Source: Microvirga pakistanensis (GTDB taxonomy: Bacteria > Pseudomonadota > Alphaproteobacteria > Rhizobiales > Beijerinckiaceae). From it: a DNA stretch of 64,000 nucleotides. Each line of letters starts with the position of its first letter. Positions within the stretch are counted from its first letter, which is position 1. This document shows, piece after piece, positions 17,460 to 27,746 of this stretch. The notes under the pieces were generated by a model, which saw only the letters and a list, made by a program, of their open reading frames with translations, was not told where the DNA came from and ran no database searches. The translations under genes and the position numbers were made by a program. The stretch spans positions 62,001 to 126,000 of the forward strand of contig NZ_SPJX01000108.1 in NCBI RefSeq assembly GCF_004458765.1. Direction: 5' to 3'.

Positions 17460-19823
17460 TTATTCCGCCGCCACGGGCATGCGGGCTTTCTGAGCCGCCC
17501 GCCAAACAGCCTGGGGCGTTGCCGGCATTGCGATGTCCTCATGGCCGAGGGCATCCGTGATGGCGTTGATGACCGCGGGCGGGGCCGCGATGGCGCCGGC
17601 CTCGCCGCAGCCCTTGATCCCAAGCGGGTTCGAGGGGCAGGGTGTCACGGTCATGCCGACCTGGAAGGACGGCAGGTCGATGGCGCGCGGCATGCAATAA
17701 TCGTTGAAGCTGGCGGTCACGAGCTGGCCGCTCTGGTCATACACGGCCCCTTCGAGAAGCGCCTGCCCGACCCCCTGCGCGATGCCGCCATGGACCTGGC
17801 CTTCGACGATCATCGGGTTGATGATCACCCCGAAATCGTCAACCGCCGTCCAGCGCTCGATCTTGGTTACGCCCGTGTCGGGATCGATCTCCAGCTCGCA
17901 GATATGAACGCCCGCCGGAAACGTGAAATTGGTGGGGTCGTAGAATGCCCCCTCCTTCAAGCCGGGCTCCAGATCCTGGCCGGAGAACTTGTGGGCGATG
18001 TAAGCCTGGAGGGCGACCTCGCCGAAGCCGAGCGCCCGATCCGTGCCGGCAACGCCGAACTTGCCGTCCTTGAACTCGATGTCCCCCTCGGAGGCCTCGA
18101 GAACATGGGCCGCGACTTTCCTGCCCTTGGCGATGACCTTGTCGAGAGCCTTCGCGATGGCCGACATGCCCACAGCACCGGACCGCGATCCGTAGGTTCC
18201 CATGCCGAACTGCACTTTGTCGGTGTCGCCATGCACGATGCTGACCTGATCGATGGGAATTCCGAGCCGGTCCGAAACGAGCTGGGCGAAGGTGGTCTCA
18301 TGACCCTGGCCGTGGCTGTGAGAACCTGTGAGCACCTCGACGGATCCCGTCGGATTCACGCGCACTTCGGCGGATTCCCACAATCCCACACCGGCACCCA
18401 GCGAACCGACCGCCTGGGAGGGAGCGATGCCGCAGGCCTCGATATAGCTCGAGAACCCAATGCCCCGCAGCTTGCCGCGGCGGGCGCTCTCCTGCTTGCG
18501 CTGCTGAAAGTTCTTGTAGTCGGCAATCTCCAGCGCCTTGTCGAGCGAGGCGGCGTAATCGCCCGTGTCGTAGGTCATGATGACCGGTGTCGCATGCGGG
18601 AACTGTGTGATGTAGTTCTTGCGGCGGAACTCGGCCGGATCCTGACCGAGCTCGCGGGCGGTCTTCTCGACGAGCCGCTCGACCACGTAGGTGGCTTCAG
18701 GCCGCCCCGCGCCGCGATAGGCATCGACCGGCGCGGTGTTCGTATAGACCGCATCCACCTCGCAATAAATGGCTGGAATATCGTACTGGCCCGACAGGAG
18801 CGGCGCATAAAGATAGGTCGGCACCGAGGACGAGAAGGTGGAGAGATAGGCGCCGAGATTGGCGGTGGTGTGAACCCGAAGACCCAGGATCTTGCCGTTT
18901 TCGTCGGTCGCCATCTCCGCATGGGTCACGTGATCGCGGCCATGGGCGTCGGACAGGAAGGCCTCCGTGCGGTCGGAGGTCCATTTCACCGGCCGTTTCA
19001 CCTTCTTCGCCGCCCAGACGCAGACCGTCTCCTCGGCATAGATGAAGATCTTCGACCCGAACCCGCCGCCCACATCCGGAGCGATGACGCGCAGCTTGTG
19101 TTCGGGCGCAACCCCGATGAAAGCCGACAGAACGAGGCGCGCCACGTGGGGGTTCTGGCTCGTCGTGTAGAGAGTGTAATTGTCGGTGCCGGGATCGTAC
19201 TCGCCAACGGCCGCACGGGGTTCGATGGGATTCGGCACGAGCCGGTTGTTGACGAGGTCGATCTTCGTCACGTGCTTGGCTCGCGCGAAGGCCGCTTCGG
19301 TCTCGTCCTTATTGCCGAGATGCCAGTTGAACACCGTGTTGTCGGGCGAGACGTCGTGCACCTGGACCGGCGCCTTCGCGGCCTCGGCGGTGTCGACGAC
19401 GGCTGGCAGCACCTCGTAATCGACCACGATGGCTTCTGCGGCATCCTTGGCCTGAGCGAGGGTTTCGGCAATCACCACCGCCACATGGTCGCCCACGTAG
19501 CGCACCTTGCCCTGTGCGAGCGCCGGGTGCGGTCCCGCCTTCATCGGCGAACCGTCCTTGGAATGAATCATCCAGCCGCAGATGAGGCCTCCGATCTTGT
19601 CGGCCGCGAGATCGTCGCCAGTGAAGACGGCGACGACACCCGGCATGATCGTGGCAGGACCCGTGTCGATCGAGCGGATCCTCGCGTGAGCATACGGCGA
19701 GCGGAGGAAATACGCGTAGGCCTGGCCAGGTCGGTTGAAGTCGTCGACGTAGCGTCCCTGGCCGGTGACGAAACGCTGATCCTCTTTCCGGCGTACGGGA
19801 GCGCCGATGCCTGTTGCGGTCAT
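17460..19823 (-). CDS. coxL: Molybdopterin-binding large subunit, form II CO-dehydrogenase-like (CoxL)
   Basis: A 787-residue subunit carrying the molybdenum cofactor in the cytoplasm. It opens with the [22 protein letters not shown] motif typical of CoxL-type proteins and has GGGFGSK (about 252-258) and the catalytic glutamate E741 in KGCGEAGA. The active-site loop at 368-374 reads AYRGAGR, the form II signature; true CO dehydrogenase (form I) has AYRCSFR with the copper-binding cysteine. CO oxidation is therefore doubtful and another small aldehyde, aromatic or heterocyclic substrate is likely. The long open frame on the opposite strand is a shadow of this gene. Confidence 0.92.
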   Translation of the reverse strand: MTATGIGAPVRRKEDQRFVTGQGRYVDDFNRPGQAYAYFLRSPYAHARIRSIDTGPATIMPGVVAVFTGDDLAADKIGGLICGWMIHSKDGSPMKAGPHPALAQGKVRYVGDHVAVVIAETLAQAKDAAEAIVVDYEVLPAVVDTAEAAKAPVQVHDVSPDNTVFNWHLGNKDETEAAFARAKHVTKIDLVNNRLVPNPIEPRAAVGEYDPGTDNYTLYTTSQNPHVARLVLSAFIGVAPEHKLRVIAPDVGGGFGSKIFIYAEETVCVWAAKKVKRPVKWTSDRTEAFLSDAHGRDHVTHAEMATDENGKILGLRVHTTANLGAYLSTFSSSVPTYLYAPLLSGQYDIPAIYCEVDAVYTNTAPVDAYRGAGRPEATYVVERLVEKTARELGQDPAEFRRKNYITQFPHATPVIMTYDTGDYAASLDKALEIADYKNFQQRKQESARRGKLRGIGFSSYIEACGIAPSQAVGSLGAGVGLWESAEVRVNPTGSVEVLTGSHSHGQGHETTFAQLVSDRLGIPIDQVSIVHGDTDKVQFGMGTYGSRSGAVGMSAIAKALDKVIAKGRKVAAHVLEASEGDIEFKDGKFGVAGTDRALGFGEVALQAYIAHKFSGQDLEPGLKEGAFYDPTNFTFPAGVHICELEIDPDTGVTKIERWTAVDDFGVIINPMIVEGQVHGGIAQGVGQALLEGAVYDQSGQLVTASFNDYCMPRAIDLPSFQVGMTVTPCPSNPLGIKGCGEAGAIAAPPAVINAITDALGHEDIAMPATPQAVWRAAQKARMPVAAE

Positions 19824-19978
19824 GAAATCCTCCCTTGTCTTCGTTGACTCTCAGGTAGGCGGGGAGTGAAGCGGCACCTCGGACAACGCCTTGGAGAAAG
19901 GCGCCCGTCCAGAGGCTCGCCTGCACCGTGCGCCTGCTCGTGAGAGCGCCCTGCCTTGTACGAGCGTATCGCGCAGCC

Positions 19979-20473
<495 letters not shown>

Positions 20474-20647
20474 GCGTGATTTCCTCCTCAGGAGCCGGCA
20501 ACCCGGCCAACCTTAAGGTGGTCTCAGGCACCGACAGGCATTTTTGTTGGACGACCGCACGGATGCGTTCCGTCGGTATCGAGTGTGTACCGCCCTCTTC
20601 GAGCGGTCAAGTATATCGGAGACAGGTGCCGAATGAATCGGACCCGA

Positions 20648-21109
20648 CTAGGCCGGCGTCTCCGCCGGAGACAGGATCCTGGCGAAATTGGCGAAGAATT
20701 CGTCGGCGTATTTCTTGGCGACGCCGTTGATCAGACGCCCGCCGAGCTGAGCGATCTTGCCGCCCACATTCGCCTCCACGTCGTAGACCAGCCTGGTCCC
20801 GCCGTCGACATCTTCGAGACGTACCTTCGCGCCGCCCTTGGCCCATCCGGCGACGCCGCCCTGGCCTTCGCCGCTGATGGTATACCCGTTCGGGGGGTCG
20901 AGATCGCCGAGGGTGACGCCGCCCTTGAACGTCGCCTTCACGGGTCCGACCGAGACCTTGGCCGTCGCCTGGAATTCCGTATCGCTGATCTTCTCCAGCT
21001 CCTGGCAGCCGGGAATGGCGGCCTTCAGAACCTCGGGATCGTTGAGGGCCGCCCACACCGTCGCCCGATCGGCGGGAAGCGTGACTTCGCCCTGCATCGT
21101 CATGGCCAT
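20648..21109 (-). CDS. coxG: CoxG-like SRPBCC protein
   Basis: A 153-residue protein of the CoxG family in the START/SRPBCC fold. The opening GEVTLPADRATVWAALNDPEVLKAAIPGCQELE and the C-terminal ALGGRLINGVAKKYADEFF-like region are family marks. CoxG is thought to recruit CO dehydrogenase to the membrane and pass electrons to menaquinone or ubiquinone in some bacteria. Here the short C-terminal tail lacks a membrane helix. It sits 174 bases upstream of coxS. Confidence 0.88.
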   Translation of the reverse strand: MAMTMQGEVTLPADRATVWAALNDPEVLKAAIPGCQELEKISDTEFQATAKVSVGPVKATFKGGVTLGDLDPPNGYTISGEGQGGVAGWAKGGAKVRLEDVDGGTRLVYDVEANVGGKIAQLGGRLINGVAKKYADEFFANFARILSPAETPA

Positions 21110-21218
21110 GCTGATTCCTCCTTCGGTCAGCCCCGGTGCCAGAGTAAGGGCAAATCCGGCGGCTCGTCACCTGCCAAGCATTGCTGCCATGCCTGATGAA
21201 CGGGGTAGCGCTGACGGA

Positions 21219-21674
21219 TTACGGATCGCTGGCCGCGCCGCTGGTCTCGGCAGACTCCGCCTTGGCGAGCGCTTCGGCAACGGCGTCGAAGGTGAGAAGG
21301 ATCGAGGCGTGACGGGCCTTGAGATCCCGTGCCGGCTCCAGGAGGGCGAGATCCGCCCATTTGCCGGACGGTGGCGTCCCGCCGGCCTTCAACATCCGGT
21401 GCATCTCCTCTCGAACGGCCTTGAGATCCTCGACCGTGGAGCCGATCACATGGCGTGCCATGATCGACGAGGAGGCTTGGCCGAGGGCACAGGCCTTCAC
21501 CTCGTGAGCGAAGGCGCTGACGACGTCCCGGTCGAGTTTCACATAGACCGTGACGGTCGATCCGCACAGTTTCGAATGCGCCTTCGCGCTGGCATCCGCA
21601 TCCGACAGGGTTCCCAGAAGCGGGATGTCGGCCGCGAATTCCAAGATGCGCCGGCTGTAGATATCGTTCAGCAT
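21219..21674 (-). CDS. NifU/IscU-like iron-sulfur scaffold protein
   Basis: A 151-residue protein starting at the ATG at 21674 (MLNDIYSRRILEFAADIP), which matches the usual N-terminus of the alphaproteobacterial U-type scaffold; the longer frame from 21824 is not supported. The ligand cysteines are present in KLCGSTV and VKACALGQASSSI, but the third conserved cysteine is not seen in the usual place. Scaffolds of this subgroup often sit outside isc or suf operons. Its place at the head of the cox operon suggests a role in cluster supply for CoxS. Confidence 0.75.
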   Translation of the reverse strand: MLNDIYSRRILEFAADIPLLGTLSDADASAKAHSKLCGSTVTVYVKLDRDVVSAFAHEVKACALGQASSSIMARHVIGSTVEDLKAVREEMHRMLKAGGTPPSGKWADLALLEPARDLKARHASILLTFDAVAEALAKAESAETSGAASDP

Positions 21675-21865
21675 CCTGCCCGCGAGCCATCCGACGGTGG
21701 TGCTTGTTCGACGTGGATCAGACGCCTCATCGCAGCGCCTGTCAATGCTCGGGTCGTTGTCCGTATGCATGAGCCGTCGCATGCCGGTTGCGCTTCGCGG
21801 GCCGGTGGTGGCAGTATCGATCACCGAGCATTGCTCGCAGGCTCCTCATCCCGCGTGGAAATCTT

Positions 21866-22189
21866 ATGCTTTCGACCGAAACGGATATCCTGAAGACGGC
21901 AGAAGCCTGGAGGCGCGAGGGCCGGGGGGTCGCGATCGCGACCGTGGTCGAGACCTGGGGATCGGCGCCTCGCCCGGTCGGGAGCCATCTGGTGATCGAC
22001 GAAGACACGAGCTTCCTCGGTTCCGTATCCGGGGGCTGCGTCGAGGGCGCGGTCATCACCGAGGCGCTGGATGTCATCGCCGATGGAAAGCCGCGGATGC
22101 TCGAGTTCGGAGTCGCCGACGAGACCGCCTGGCAGGTCGGACTGTCCTGCGGAGGGCGGATCAAGGTGTATGTGGAGCGGGTGGATTAG
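21866..22189 (+). CDS. XdhC/CoxI N-terminal domain protein
   Basis: A 107-residue protein that corresponds to the XdhC_CoxI domain only. The start at 21866 (MLSTETDIL) is chosen over a longer frame; GGTGGCAGTAT-like upstream bases do not decide it. The marks VVETWGSAPRPVGSHLVI, GSVSGGCVEGAV and LSCGGRIKVYVE are diagnostic. XdhC binds molybdenum cofactor and helps sulfurate it before insertion. In many bacteria this domain is fused to the Rossmann part; here the two are separate genes 63 bases apart. Confidence 0.88.
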   Translation: MLSTETDILKTAEAWRREGRGVAIATVVETWGSAPRPVGSHLVIDEDTSFLGSVSGGCVEGAVITEALDVIADGKPRMLEFGVADETAWQVGLSCGGRIKVYVERVD

Positions 22190-22252
22190 GATGTTCGGCT
22201 GTTCTCAATGCTGCCGTACATCGCCGCTTCGTCGCAGAGGCGAGGGCACGGC

Positions 22253-22945
22253 ATGCGCCTGAGCCTCCTGTCCGACCTCAATGCCGAGCGCGCGGCGCGA
22301 CGTGCCGCCGTCCTCGTGACCGAGCTCATCTCCGGCGAGCAGCGCCTCGTTCGGGAGGCCGAGATCGGAAGCGACCCGCTGGCCGAGGCATTGCGGGAAA
22401 GGCTGCGCCAAGGCAAGAGCGGTCTCGTCGATCAGGGCGGCCGCCAGTTCTTCCTGACCGTGCAGGCCCCGCCCGTGAGAGTGATCGTGATCGGCGCCGT
22501 GCATATCAGTCAGGCGCTGGCGCCCATGGCCAGGGGCGTGGATTTCGACGTCACCATCATCGATCCCCGCACGGCCTTCGCGACTCCCGAGCGCTTTCCG
22601 GATGTGCCGGTGCTGGCCGAATGGCCCGACGCCGTGCTGCCGGAGATGCGCATCGACCGTTATACGGCCGTGGTGGCGCTGACCCATGATCCGAAGATCG
22701 ACGATCCCGCGCTCCTCGCGGCCCTCCGCTCGGAATGCTTCTATATCGGCGCGCTCGGCTCGCGCAAAACCCATGCGCGCCGCGTTCAGCGCCTGACCGA
22801 TGCCGGCTTTGCCGAAGCGGACCTCGCCCGCATCCATGCTCCGATCGGCCTCGATATCGGGGCCGTTTCTCCTGCGGAGATCGCCGTCTCGGTGCTGGCC
22901 GAGATCGTCGCGACCCTGCGCCAAGATCGGAGGCGCCCGGCGTGA
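22253..22945 (+). CDS. XdhC/CoxF-type protein with Rossmann domain
   Basis: A 230-residue protein. The start at 22253 is preferred because GAGGCGAGGG lies just upstream and relatives begin with a similar LSxLNAERAARR stretch. The N-terminal half is XdhC-like; the C-terminal half is an XdhC Rossmann domain (VIVIGAVHISQALAPMA, then TVVDPRTAFAT-like TIIDPRTAF and YIGALGSRKTHARR, IGLDIGA). It acts in molybdenum cofactor maturation together with the preceding gene. Its stop overlaps the next gene by four bases (GTGA). Confidence 0.88.
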   Translation: MRLSLLSDLNAERAARRAAVLVTELISGEQRLVREAEIGSDPLAEALRERLRQGKSGLVDQGGRQFFLTVQAPPVRVIVIGAVHISQALAPMARGVDFDVTIIDPRTAFATPERFPDVPVLAEWPDAVLPEMRIDRYTAVVALTHDPKIDDPALLAALRSECFYIGALGSRKTHARRVQRLTDAGFAEADLARIHAPIGLDIGAVSPAEIAVSVLAEIVATLRQDRRRPA

Positions 22946-23961
22946 AGTTCGGCCCTGTTCCGGTGGAGGAGGCCGTCGGCGCCCTTGCAGCTCATGGGGT
23001 GCGTGCCGGCGAAACGGTGGTGAAGAAGGGAACCCTCGTCTCGCCCGACATCGCGCAACGGCTGAAGCAGGCCGGTGTCGAGACGATCATCGCAGCCCGG
23101 TTCGAACCCGGTGACGTCCCCGAGAACGAGGCGGCCGTCCGGCTCGCCCGCGCTCTTGCCGGGGATAACGTCATGGTCGAAGCACCCTTCACGGGGCGCT
23201 CCAATCTCCATGCCGAGACTGCGGGCGTTCTCCTGATCGACGTCGCAGCCATCGGCGGGCTCAATTCCGTCGACGAGGCCATGACGGCCGCCACCTTGCA
23301 GGCCTACAAGCCGGTCGTCGCGGGCGAGATGATCGGCACCGTCAAGATCATCCCCTATGCGGTTCCGGAGGTTCTGCTGCAGAAGGGGATTGCCCAGGCG
23401 GGCAAGAGCGCCTTGCGTGTCGCGCCCTATCTGCGCCGTTCGGTCGGCGTTGTTTCAACACTTCTTCCGGGGCTCAAGCCGAGCATGGTCGACAAGACCC
23501 TCACCGTGCTGTCGAGACGGCTGGAGCCGGCACAGGCAACGATCGTGCTCGATCGTCGCGTGCCTCACGAGGCGGCCGCCTTGGCGCAGGAGCTCGCCGA
23601 CCAAGCGCGCGGCGAACCGCAGCTCATCGTCATCTTCGGCGCTTCGGCCATCGCGGACCGCCGTGACGTCATCCCATCCGCCATCGAGATGGCCGGCGGG
23701 CGGGTGGAGCATTTCGGCATGCCGGTCGACCCCGGAAACCTGCTCCTCATCGGATTCATCGCCGGCAAGCCCGTCATCGGCGCCCCGGGTTGTGCCCGGT
23801 CTCCGAAGGAAAACGGGTTCGATTGGATTCTGCACCGCCTTCTGGCGGACGTGCCCGTGACGCGTGCCGACATCATGTCCCTTGGCGTCGGAGGGCTTCT
23901 CATGGAGATCGTCTCGCGTCCACAACCGCGCGAGGGTGGCGAAAGCGAGGGTGAGGAATGA
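22942..23961 (+). CDS. Molybdopterin-binding protein (MoaB/MogA-like domain)
   Basis: A 339-residue protein with GTG start overlapping the xdhC-type gene. It resembles the molybdopterin-binding proteins that follow xdhC genes in Rhizobiales: an N-terminal VPVEEAVGALAAHGVRAGETVVKKGTLV segment (MoeA-like linker), a middle domain, and a C-terminal MoCF-like domain with LIVIFGASAIADRRDVIPSAIEMAGG and GMPVDPGNLLLIG. It likely handles the cofactor during insertion into CoxL. It overlaps mocA by four bases. Confidence 0.85.
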   Translation: MKFGPVPVEEAVGALAAHGVRAGETVVKKGTLVSPDIAQRLKQAGVETIIAARFEPGDVPENEAAVRLARALAGDNVMVEAPFTGRSNLHAETAGVLLIDVAAIGGLNSVDEAMTAATLQAYKPVVAGEMIGTVKIIPYAVPEVLLQKGIAQAGKSALRVAPYLRRSVGVVSTLLPGLKPSMVDKTLTVLSRRLEPAQATIVLDRRVPHEAAALAQELADQARGEPQLIVIFGASAIADRRDVIPSAIEMAGGRVEHFGMPVDPGNLLLIGFIAGKPVIGAPGCARSPKENGFDWILHRLLADVPVTRADIMSLGVGGLLMEIVSRPQPREGGESEGEE

Positions 23962-24557
23962 GCCGGACAACGGGCGATGTGGCGGCCATTCTTCTGGCGG
24001 CTGGCCGCGGCACGCGCTTCGGCGACGAGCCGAAGCTGCTGGCGCAGATCGACGGCAAGGCCCTGGTTCGCCATGCGGCCGAGGCCGCAATCCGCTCCAC
24101 GGCCGATCCGGTCATCGTGGTGACCGGCCATCGCGGCGAGGATGTCCGGGCGGCGCTCGCCGAGCTTCCGGTTCGGATCGCCCACAACGGCCTGTTCGCT
24201 CAAGGACTCTCCACATCCCTGAAGGCCGGGTTCTCCGCGCTCCCGCGGTCGGCCCGCGCGGCCGTGATCCTCCTTGCAGACATGCCGTTCGTGAAAACCG
24301 ATCTCATCGACGGTCTCGTGGCCGGCTGGCACGAGAAACGAGAGCCGGCAGCTCTGGTCCCGACATGGAACGGCCGGCGTGGGAACCCCGTCTTGATCTC
24401 GCGCGAGCTCGAAGTTCTGATCCAGGGCCTTTCCGGAGATGTCGGGGCAGGTCCGATCCTGCGTGGAAGGACGGATGTCGTGGAATGGCCGACCACGGAT
24501 CCGGCGGTCGTTCAGGACATCGACACGAGGGAGGAACTCGCCAGACATCGGTTCTGA
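23958..24557 (+). CDS. mocA: Molybdenum cofactor cytidylyltransferase-like protein (MocA)
   Basis: A 199-residue nucleotidyltransferase. The glycosyltransferase-A type signature LLAAGRGTRFGDEPKLL at residues 12-28 and the metal-binding LLADMPFV are clear. MocA converts the molybdopterin cofactor to its cytosine dinucleotide form, which is the form used by CO-dehydrogenase-type hydroxylases, so the cluster supplies its own cofactor finish. It is the last gene of the divergent maturation operon. Confidence 0.88.
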   Translation: MSRTTGDVAAILLAAGRGTRFGDEPKLLAQIDGKALVRHAAEAAIRSTADPVIVVTGHRGEDVRAALAELPVRIAHNGLFAQGLSTSLKAGFSALPRSARAAVILLADMPFVKTDLIDGLVAGWHEKREPAALVPTWNGRRGNPVLISRELEVLIQGLSGDVGAGPILRGRTDVVEWPTTDPAVVQDIDTREELARHRF

Positions 24558-24621
24558 CCCGCCGGGAATGCGAATGGGATGACCTCCGCCGACCCCACGA
24601 TTCTAAGATCAGACACCCCAA

Positions 24622-25185
24622 GGCACCGTCAAGTTGACCCGCAGGTGGCCGGATCCGGGCATCCGTGAGGGATGATGCCGCTTCGCCATTCCCGCTATGG
24701 TCGCTACCGCTTCCCGGCTGACGTGATCAGCTACGCCGTCTGGTTGTACTTCCGGTTTCCACTGAGCCTGCGCATGGTGGCGGAGATGCTGGCCGCCCGA
24801 GGGATCCTGGTCAGTCATGAGACGGTGCGGCAGCGGGCGCTGAAGTTTGGCCAGGGCTTTGCCAATCAGATCCGCCTCCGTCTGCCCGCATCCGGAAACA
24901 AATGGCACCTGGATGAGGTTGCCATGAACAATCATCAGCCGACCCGGCGACGCGAGCGGATCATGAAGCGCTTCAGGTCAGCCGGGCACGCACAACGCTT
25001 CCTTTCAGTCCACGATCAAGTGGCCAGCCTCTTCCGCCGCTCCGCCAAAAGCAACGCCTCTGATCGGCGCCAGTCCCGCGCCCGAGCCTTCACGGTTTGG
25101 GCCGAGGTGACAAACATTGCGGCGGGCTTCTGATCTGCCAATCCAGGGAGGCGCGTTGCCCCCAGCTCGTTAAATCGGCGGTGCC
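24622..25185 (+). mobile_element. Internally deleted IS6-family element (564 bp, MITE-like)
   Basis: Imperfect 14-base terminal inverted repeats bound this element: GGCACCGTCAAGTT at 24622-24635 and AAATCGGCGGTGCC at 25172-25185 (11 of 14 match). The transposase inside has lost its core, and the element is about 240 bases shorter than a usual IS6-family copy. No eight-base target duplication is visible at the borders. Confidence 0.65.
24672..25133 (+). pseudogene. IS6-family transposase with catalytic core deleted
   Basis: The 153-residue frame starts with the normal IS6-family N-terminus (FPADVISYAVWLYFRFPLSLRMVAEMLAARG, VSHETVRQ, WHLDEV with the first catalytic Asp), then jumps after DEVAMN straight to NHQPTRRRERIMKRFRSAGHAQRFLSVHDQ, the C-terminal end. 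About 80 residues with the second Asp and probably part of the third site are missing, in frame. The protein cannot be an active DDE transposase. Confidence 0.85.
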
Positions 25186-25245
25186 TGGCGCCGCGCCAAC
25201 GCGCAGCAATGTCCTGAGGCATGAAGCGGGCTCGCTCTGTGCAAG

Positions 25246-26313
25246 CTATGGGTTCGCGATCCTCAGCTCGTCCAAGTGCACGACCTGTCGGCGCACGGGC
25301 TCACCATTCCCGCTCCGCAAGGAGAGGGTGACCGTTCGTTCCCACCAATCCACATCGATTGTGCCGAAGTTCGGGGCGCCATAGATCGCGCCGAGCCGGT
25401 TCGGACCCTCCTCCCTGTTGCCGGGGAAGACCTGGTTGATACCGCTAGAGGTGATCTCGATGAGAGAATAGGGCGTCGCCGTGGTCTCGCGGTACAGGCC
25501 GCCGACGTGGCGATCGCCCGATAGCAGGATCACACCACTTGCGGCGGTTGAGCGAATGAGGTCGTAGAGGCGCTGACGCTCGCGCGGGAGGTTACCCCAG
25601 CGCTCCCAGCCATGCCCCTCGGCCACCACCTGAATCGACGACACGATGAGGCGCACATCGGCGGGCTCGCGAAGGCGCTCGGCCAGCCACGACCACTGTG
25701 CCTCACCCAGCATCGTCTTGGCCGGGTCCTCGTCCGGCAGATAGCGCTCGCGACCGGCGGCATTGCGCTGGTCCGTGGGCTTGAGGGAGGAGCGGAAGAA
25801 GCGGGTGTCGAGCAGAATCACCTGCACCCGCTGCCCGTCGGGCCCAAAGGTCTGGCTGTGGTAGATCCCCTCCCGCTGGTGGCGCACATCCGACGGCGGC
25901 ACGTTCCAGAACTGCAGGAAGAGCCGCTGGGCGTCGTGGCGGCCGGCGAACTCGGCGCCCGCATCATTCTTGCCATAGTCATGATCATCCCACGTGGCGA
26001 GATGCGGGATGGCGCTCCTAAGCCGCGCCATTCCTGATATCTGAGCCGCCTGGGCATACGACTCTTGCAGGCTCTGGATCAGCTCCCCATCCGGCACAAC
26101 ACGCTCTTGACGAACGTCGCCATAGACGTTGTCGCCGACGAACAGGAACAGTTGGGGCTGGTAAGCCAGGACCGCATCCCAGATTGGCTGAGGCTTCTCC
26201 TCGTCGGCGCAGGAGCCGAAGGCGATCCGCGTGAGAGGGGAGGGCACATCCTGAGCATGAAGAGGGTCAGGCAGCAACCATACGAACAGGATCGCGAGAA
26301 TGAGAAGCGGCAT
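25246..26313 (-). CDS. PhoD-like alkaline phosphatase / phosphodiesterase
   Basis: A 355-residue exported metallophosphatase. The start at 26313 gives a clean signal peptide (MPLLILAILFVWLLPDPLHAQ) and has GGAGGG six bases upstream; the longer frame to 26637 is rejected. The core shows AFGSCADEEKPQPIWD, LFVGDNVYGDV, ATWDDHDYGKND and LLSGDRHVGGLY, the metal ligands of the PhoD/Metallophos fold (DUF7800-type subfamily of PhoD). It would release phosphate from organic esters in the periplasm. It stands alone and shares no operon with its neighbours. Confidence 0.88.
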   Translation of the reverse strand: MPLLILAILFVWLLPDPLHAQDVPSPLTRIAFGSCADEEKPQPIWDAVLAYQPQLFLFVGDNVYGDVRQERVVPDGELIQSLQESYAQAAQISGMARLRSAIPHLATWDDHDYGKNDAGAEFAGRHDAQRLFLQFWNVPPSDVRHQREGIYHSQTFGPDGQRVQVILLDTRFFRSSLKPTDQRNAAGRERYLPDEDPAKTMLGEAQWSWLAERLREPADVRLIVSSIQVVAEGHGWERWGNLPRERQRLYDLIRSTAASGVILLSGDRHVGGLYRETTATPYSLIEITSSGINQVFPGNREEGPNRLGAIYGAPNFGTIDVDWWERTVTLSLRSGNGEPVRRQVVHLDELRIANP

Positions 26314-26624
26314 ATCGGCTCCCTCCGCAGGAGAGTTTCTCCGGGTTGCATGGCCAGTTTGTGACAGGCGACCATCTGTTGAGCTGGATGTTGACATCAC
26401 TCTTGATGACCTCACGACCCCTTGGGCTGCCACTTGACCGACACGGATCCCGCTGACGGGGCTCCAGCGCCCTGGACCAGGAGGCACAGGATCGGGTCCG
26501 AAGCCCGAGCCAAGTGCCCCTGGCGCCGCATCCGACACCGGATTAGCATCCCACTCATGCCCCTTCAGGAGCAGCCACCCTGCGGTAAGCTCGTTCTTGC
26601 AAGACTCCTCAGAAAGCGAGGCCC

Positions 26625-27746
26625 ATGACGATTTCACCCGCTGTTGCGCTTACCCAGGCACTGATCCGCCAGAACACCATCAATCCTCCTGGCAACGAGG
26701 CTCGATGCGCAGTCCTCGTGGCCAAGCGGCTGGAGGAGAATGGCTTTACTGTCACGGCAGTCCCGTTCGGAAAGGAGCGTACGAATCTGATCGCACGCAT
26801 CGGTGGCCGGGATGCCCTGCCGCTTGCCTTTACCGGCCACCTGGACACGGTGCCTCTTGGCTCGCAGCCGTGGTCGGTCGACCCGTTCGGTGGCGACGTC
26901 GAGGGCGACCGAGTGTATGGCCGCGGCTCCAGCGACATGAAGGGCGGCGTTGCTGCTTTTGTCGAAGCCTGCATCGCCCACCGGACTACGCTGGAAAGGG
27001 GTCCTGGCACCGTGCTGATCATCACCGCCGGTGAGGAGACTGGTTCAGAAGGGGCCTATCATCTGTGCCAGCAGGAAGGGCTTCTGGGCGCCGCCGGTGC
27101 CCTGATTGTCGCCGAGCCTACATCCAATACACCGCTTGTCGGTCACAAGGGAGCCTTGTGGCTGAAGGCAGTCGCACGGGGCGTGACCGCGCACGGCTCT
27201 ATGCCGGAGAAAGGGGAGAACGCGGTCGTCAAAGCAGCGCATGCGGTCATGAAGCTGACTGACTTTGACTTCAACGTGCAGCGACACGGGGTGTTGGGCG
27301 GTCCGACGCTGAACATCGGTACCTTCCACGGCGGATTGAACACCAACTCGGTTCCCGACTATGCCGAAGTGAGCCTCGATATCCGCACTGTGCCGGGCCA
27401 GGCGCATGTTTCCGTGCGCGAGATGGTCGGGAGCTTTCTGGGCGATGCGATGGAAATATCGCCGATCATCGACGTGCCGGCCGTGTGGACCGATCCCGGC
27501 GACCCGTGGATCCGGCGGGTCTTCGAGATCATGGCCCCGCTCTTGGGAGCGATGCCCGCGCCGCAGGGTGCAACCTACTTCACGGACGCGTCGGCGCTAA
27601 CCCCGGCCATGGGCAGGCCGCCAACCGTCATTCTCGGCCCTGGGGAGGCGGCCATGGCGCACCAGACGGATGAGTACTGCCTCATCTCGCGCATCGATCA
27701 GGCCGTGGAGGCCTATGGCCGGTTGATTGAGGATTGGTCCAAATGA
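26625..27746 (+). CDS. M20-family metallopeptidase (ArgE/DapE type)
   Basis: A 373-residue dinuclear zinc amidohydrolase. The metal site is visible in order: TGHLDTVPLG (His and its Asp), GRGSSDMKGG (bridging Asp), AGEETGSEGAY (general base Glu and ligand Glu), and the C-terminal MAHQTDEYC (His ligand). A dimerisation domain spans about residues 180-290 (GVTAHGSMPEKGENAV). Relatives deacylate N-acyl amino acids or succinyl-diaminopimelate. Its stop overlaps the start of a truncated amidase (ATGA), so it once formed a small amide-degrading operon. Confidence 0.88.
   Translation: MTISPAVALTQALIRQNTINPPGNEARCAVLVAKRLEENGFTVTAVPFGKERTNLIARIGGRDALPLAFTGHLDTVPLGSQPWSVDPFGGDVEGDRVYGRGSSDMKGGVAAFVEACIAHRTTLERGPGTVLIITAGEETGSEGAYHLCQQEGLLGAAGALIVAEPTSNTPLVGHKGALWLKAVARGVTAHGSMPEKGENAVVKAAHAVMKLTDFDFNVQRHGVLGGPTLNIGTFHGGLNTNSVPDYAEVSLDIRTVPGQAHVSVREMVGSFLGDAMEISPIIDVPAVWTDPGDPWIRRVFEIMAPLLGAMPAPQGATYFTDASALTPAMGRPPTVILGPGEAAMAHQTDEYCLISRIDQAVEAYGRLIEDWSK

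Noticed and set aside
16530..19847. A 1105-codon plus-strand open frame across the cox genes
   Set aside because: It runs antisense to coxM and coxL, which have clear homology and motifs. Long antisense frames are usual in GC-rich coding DNA. Its protein has no family pattern.
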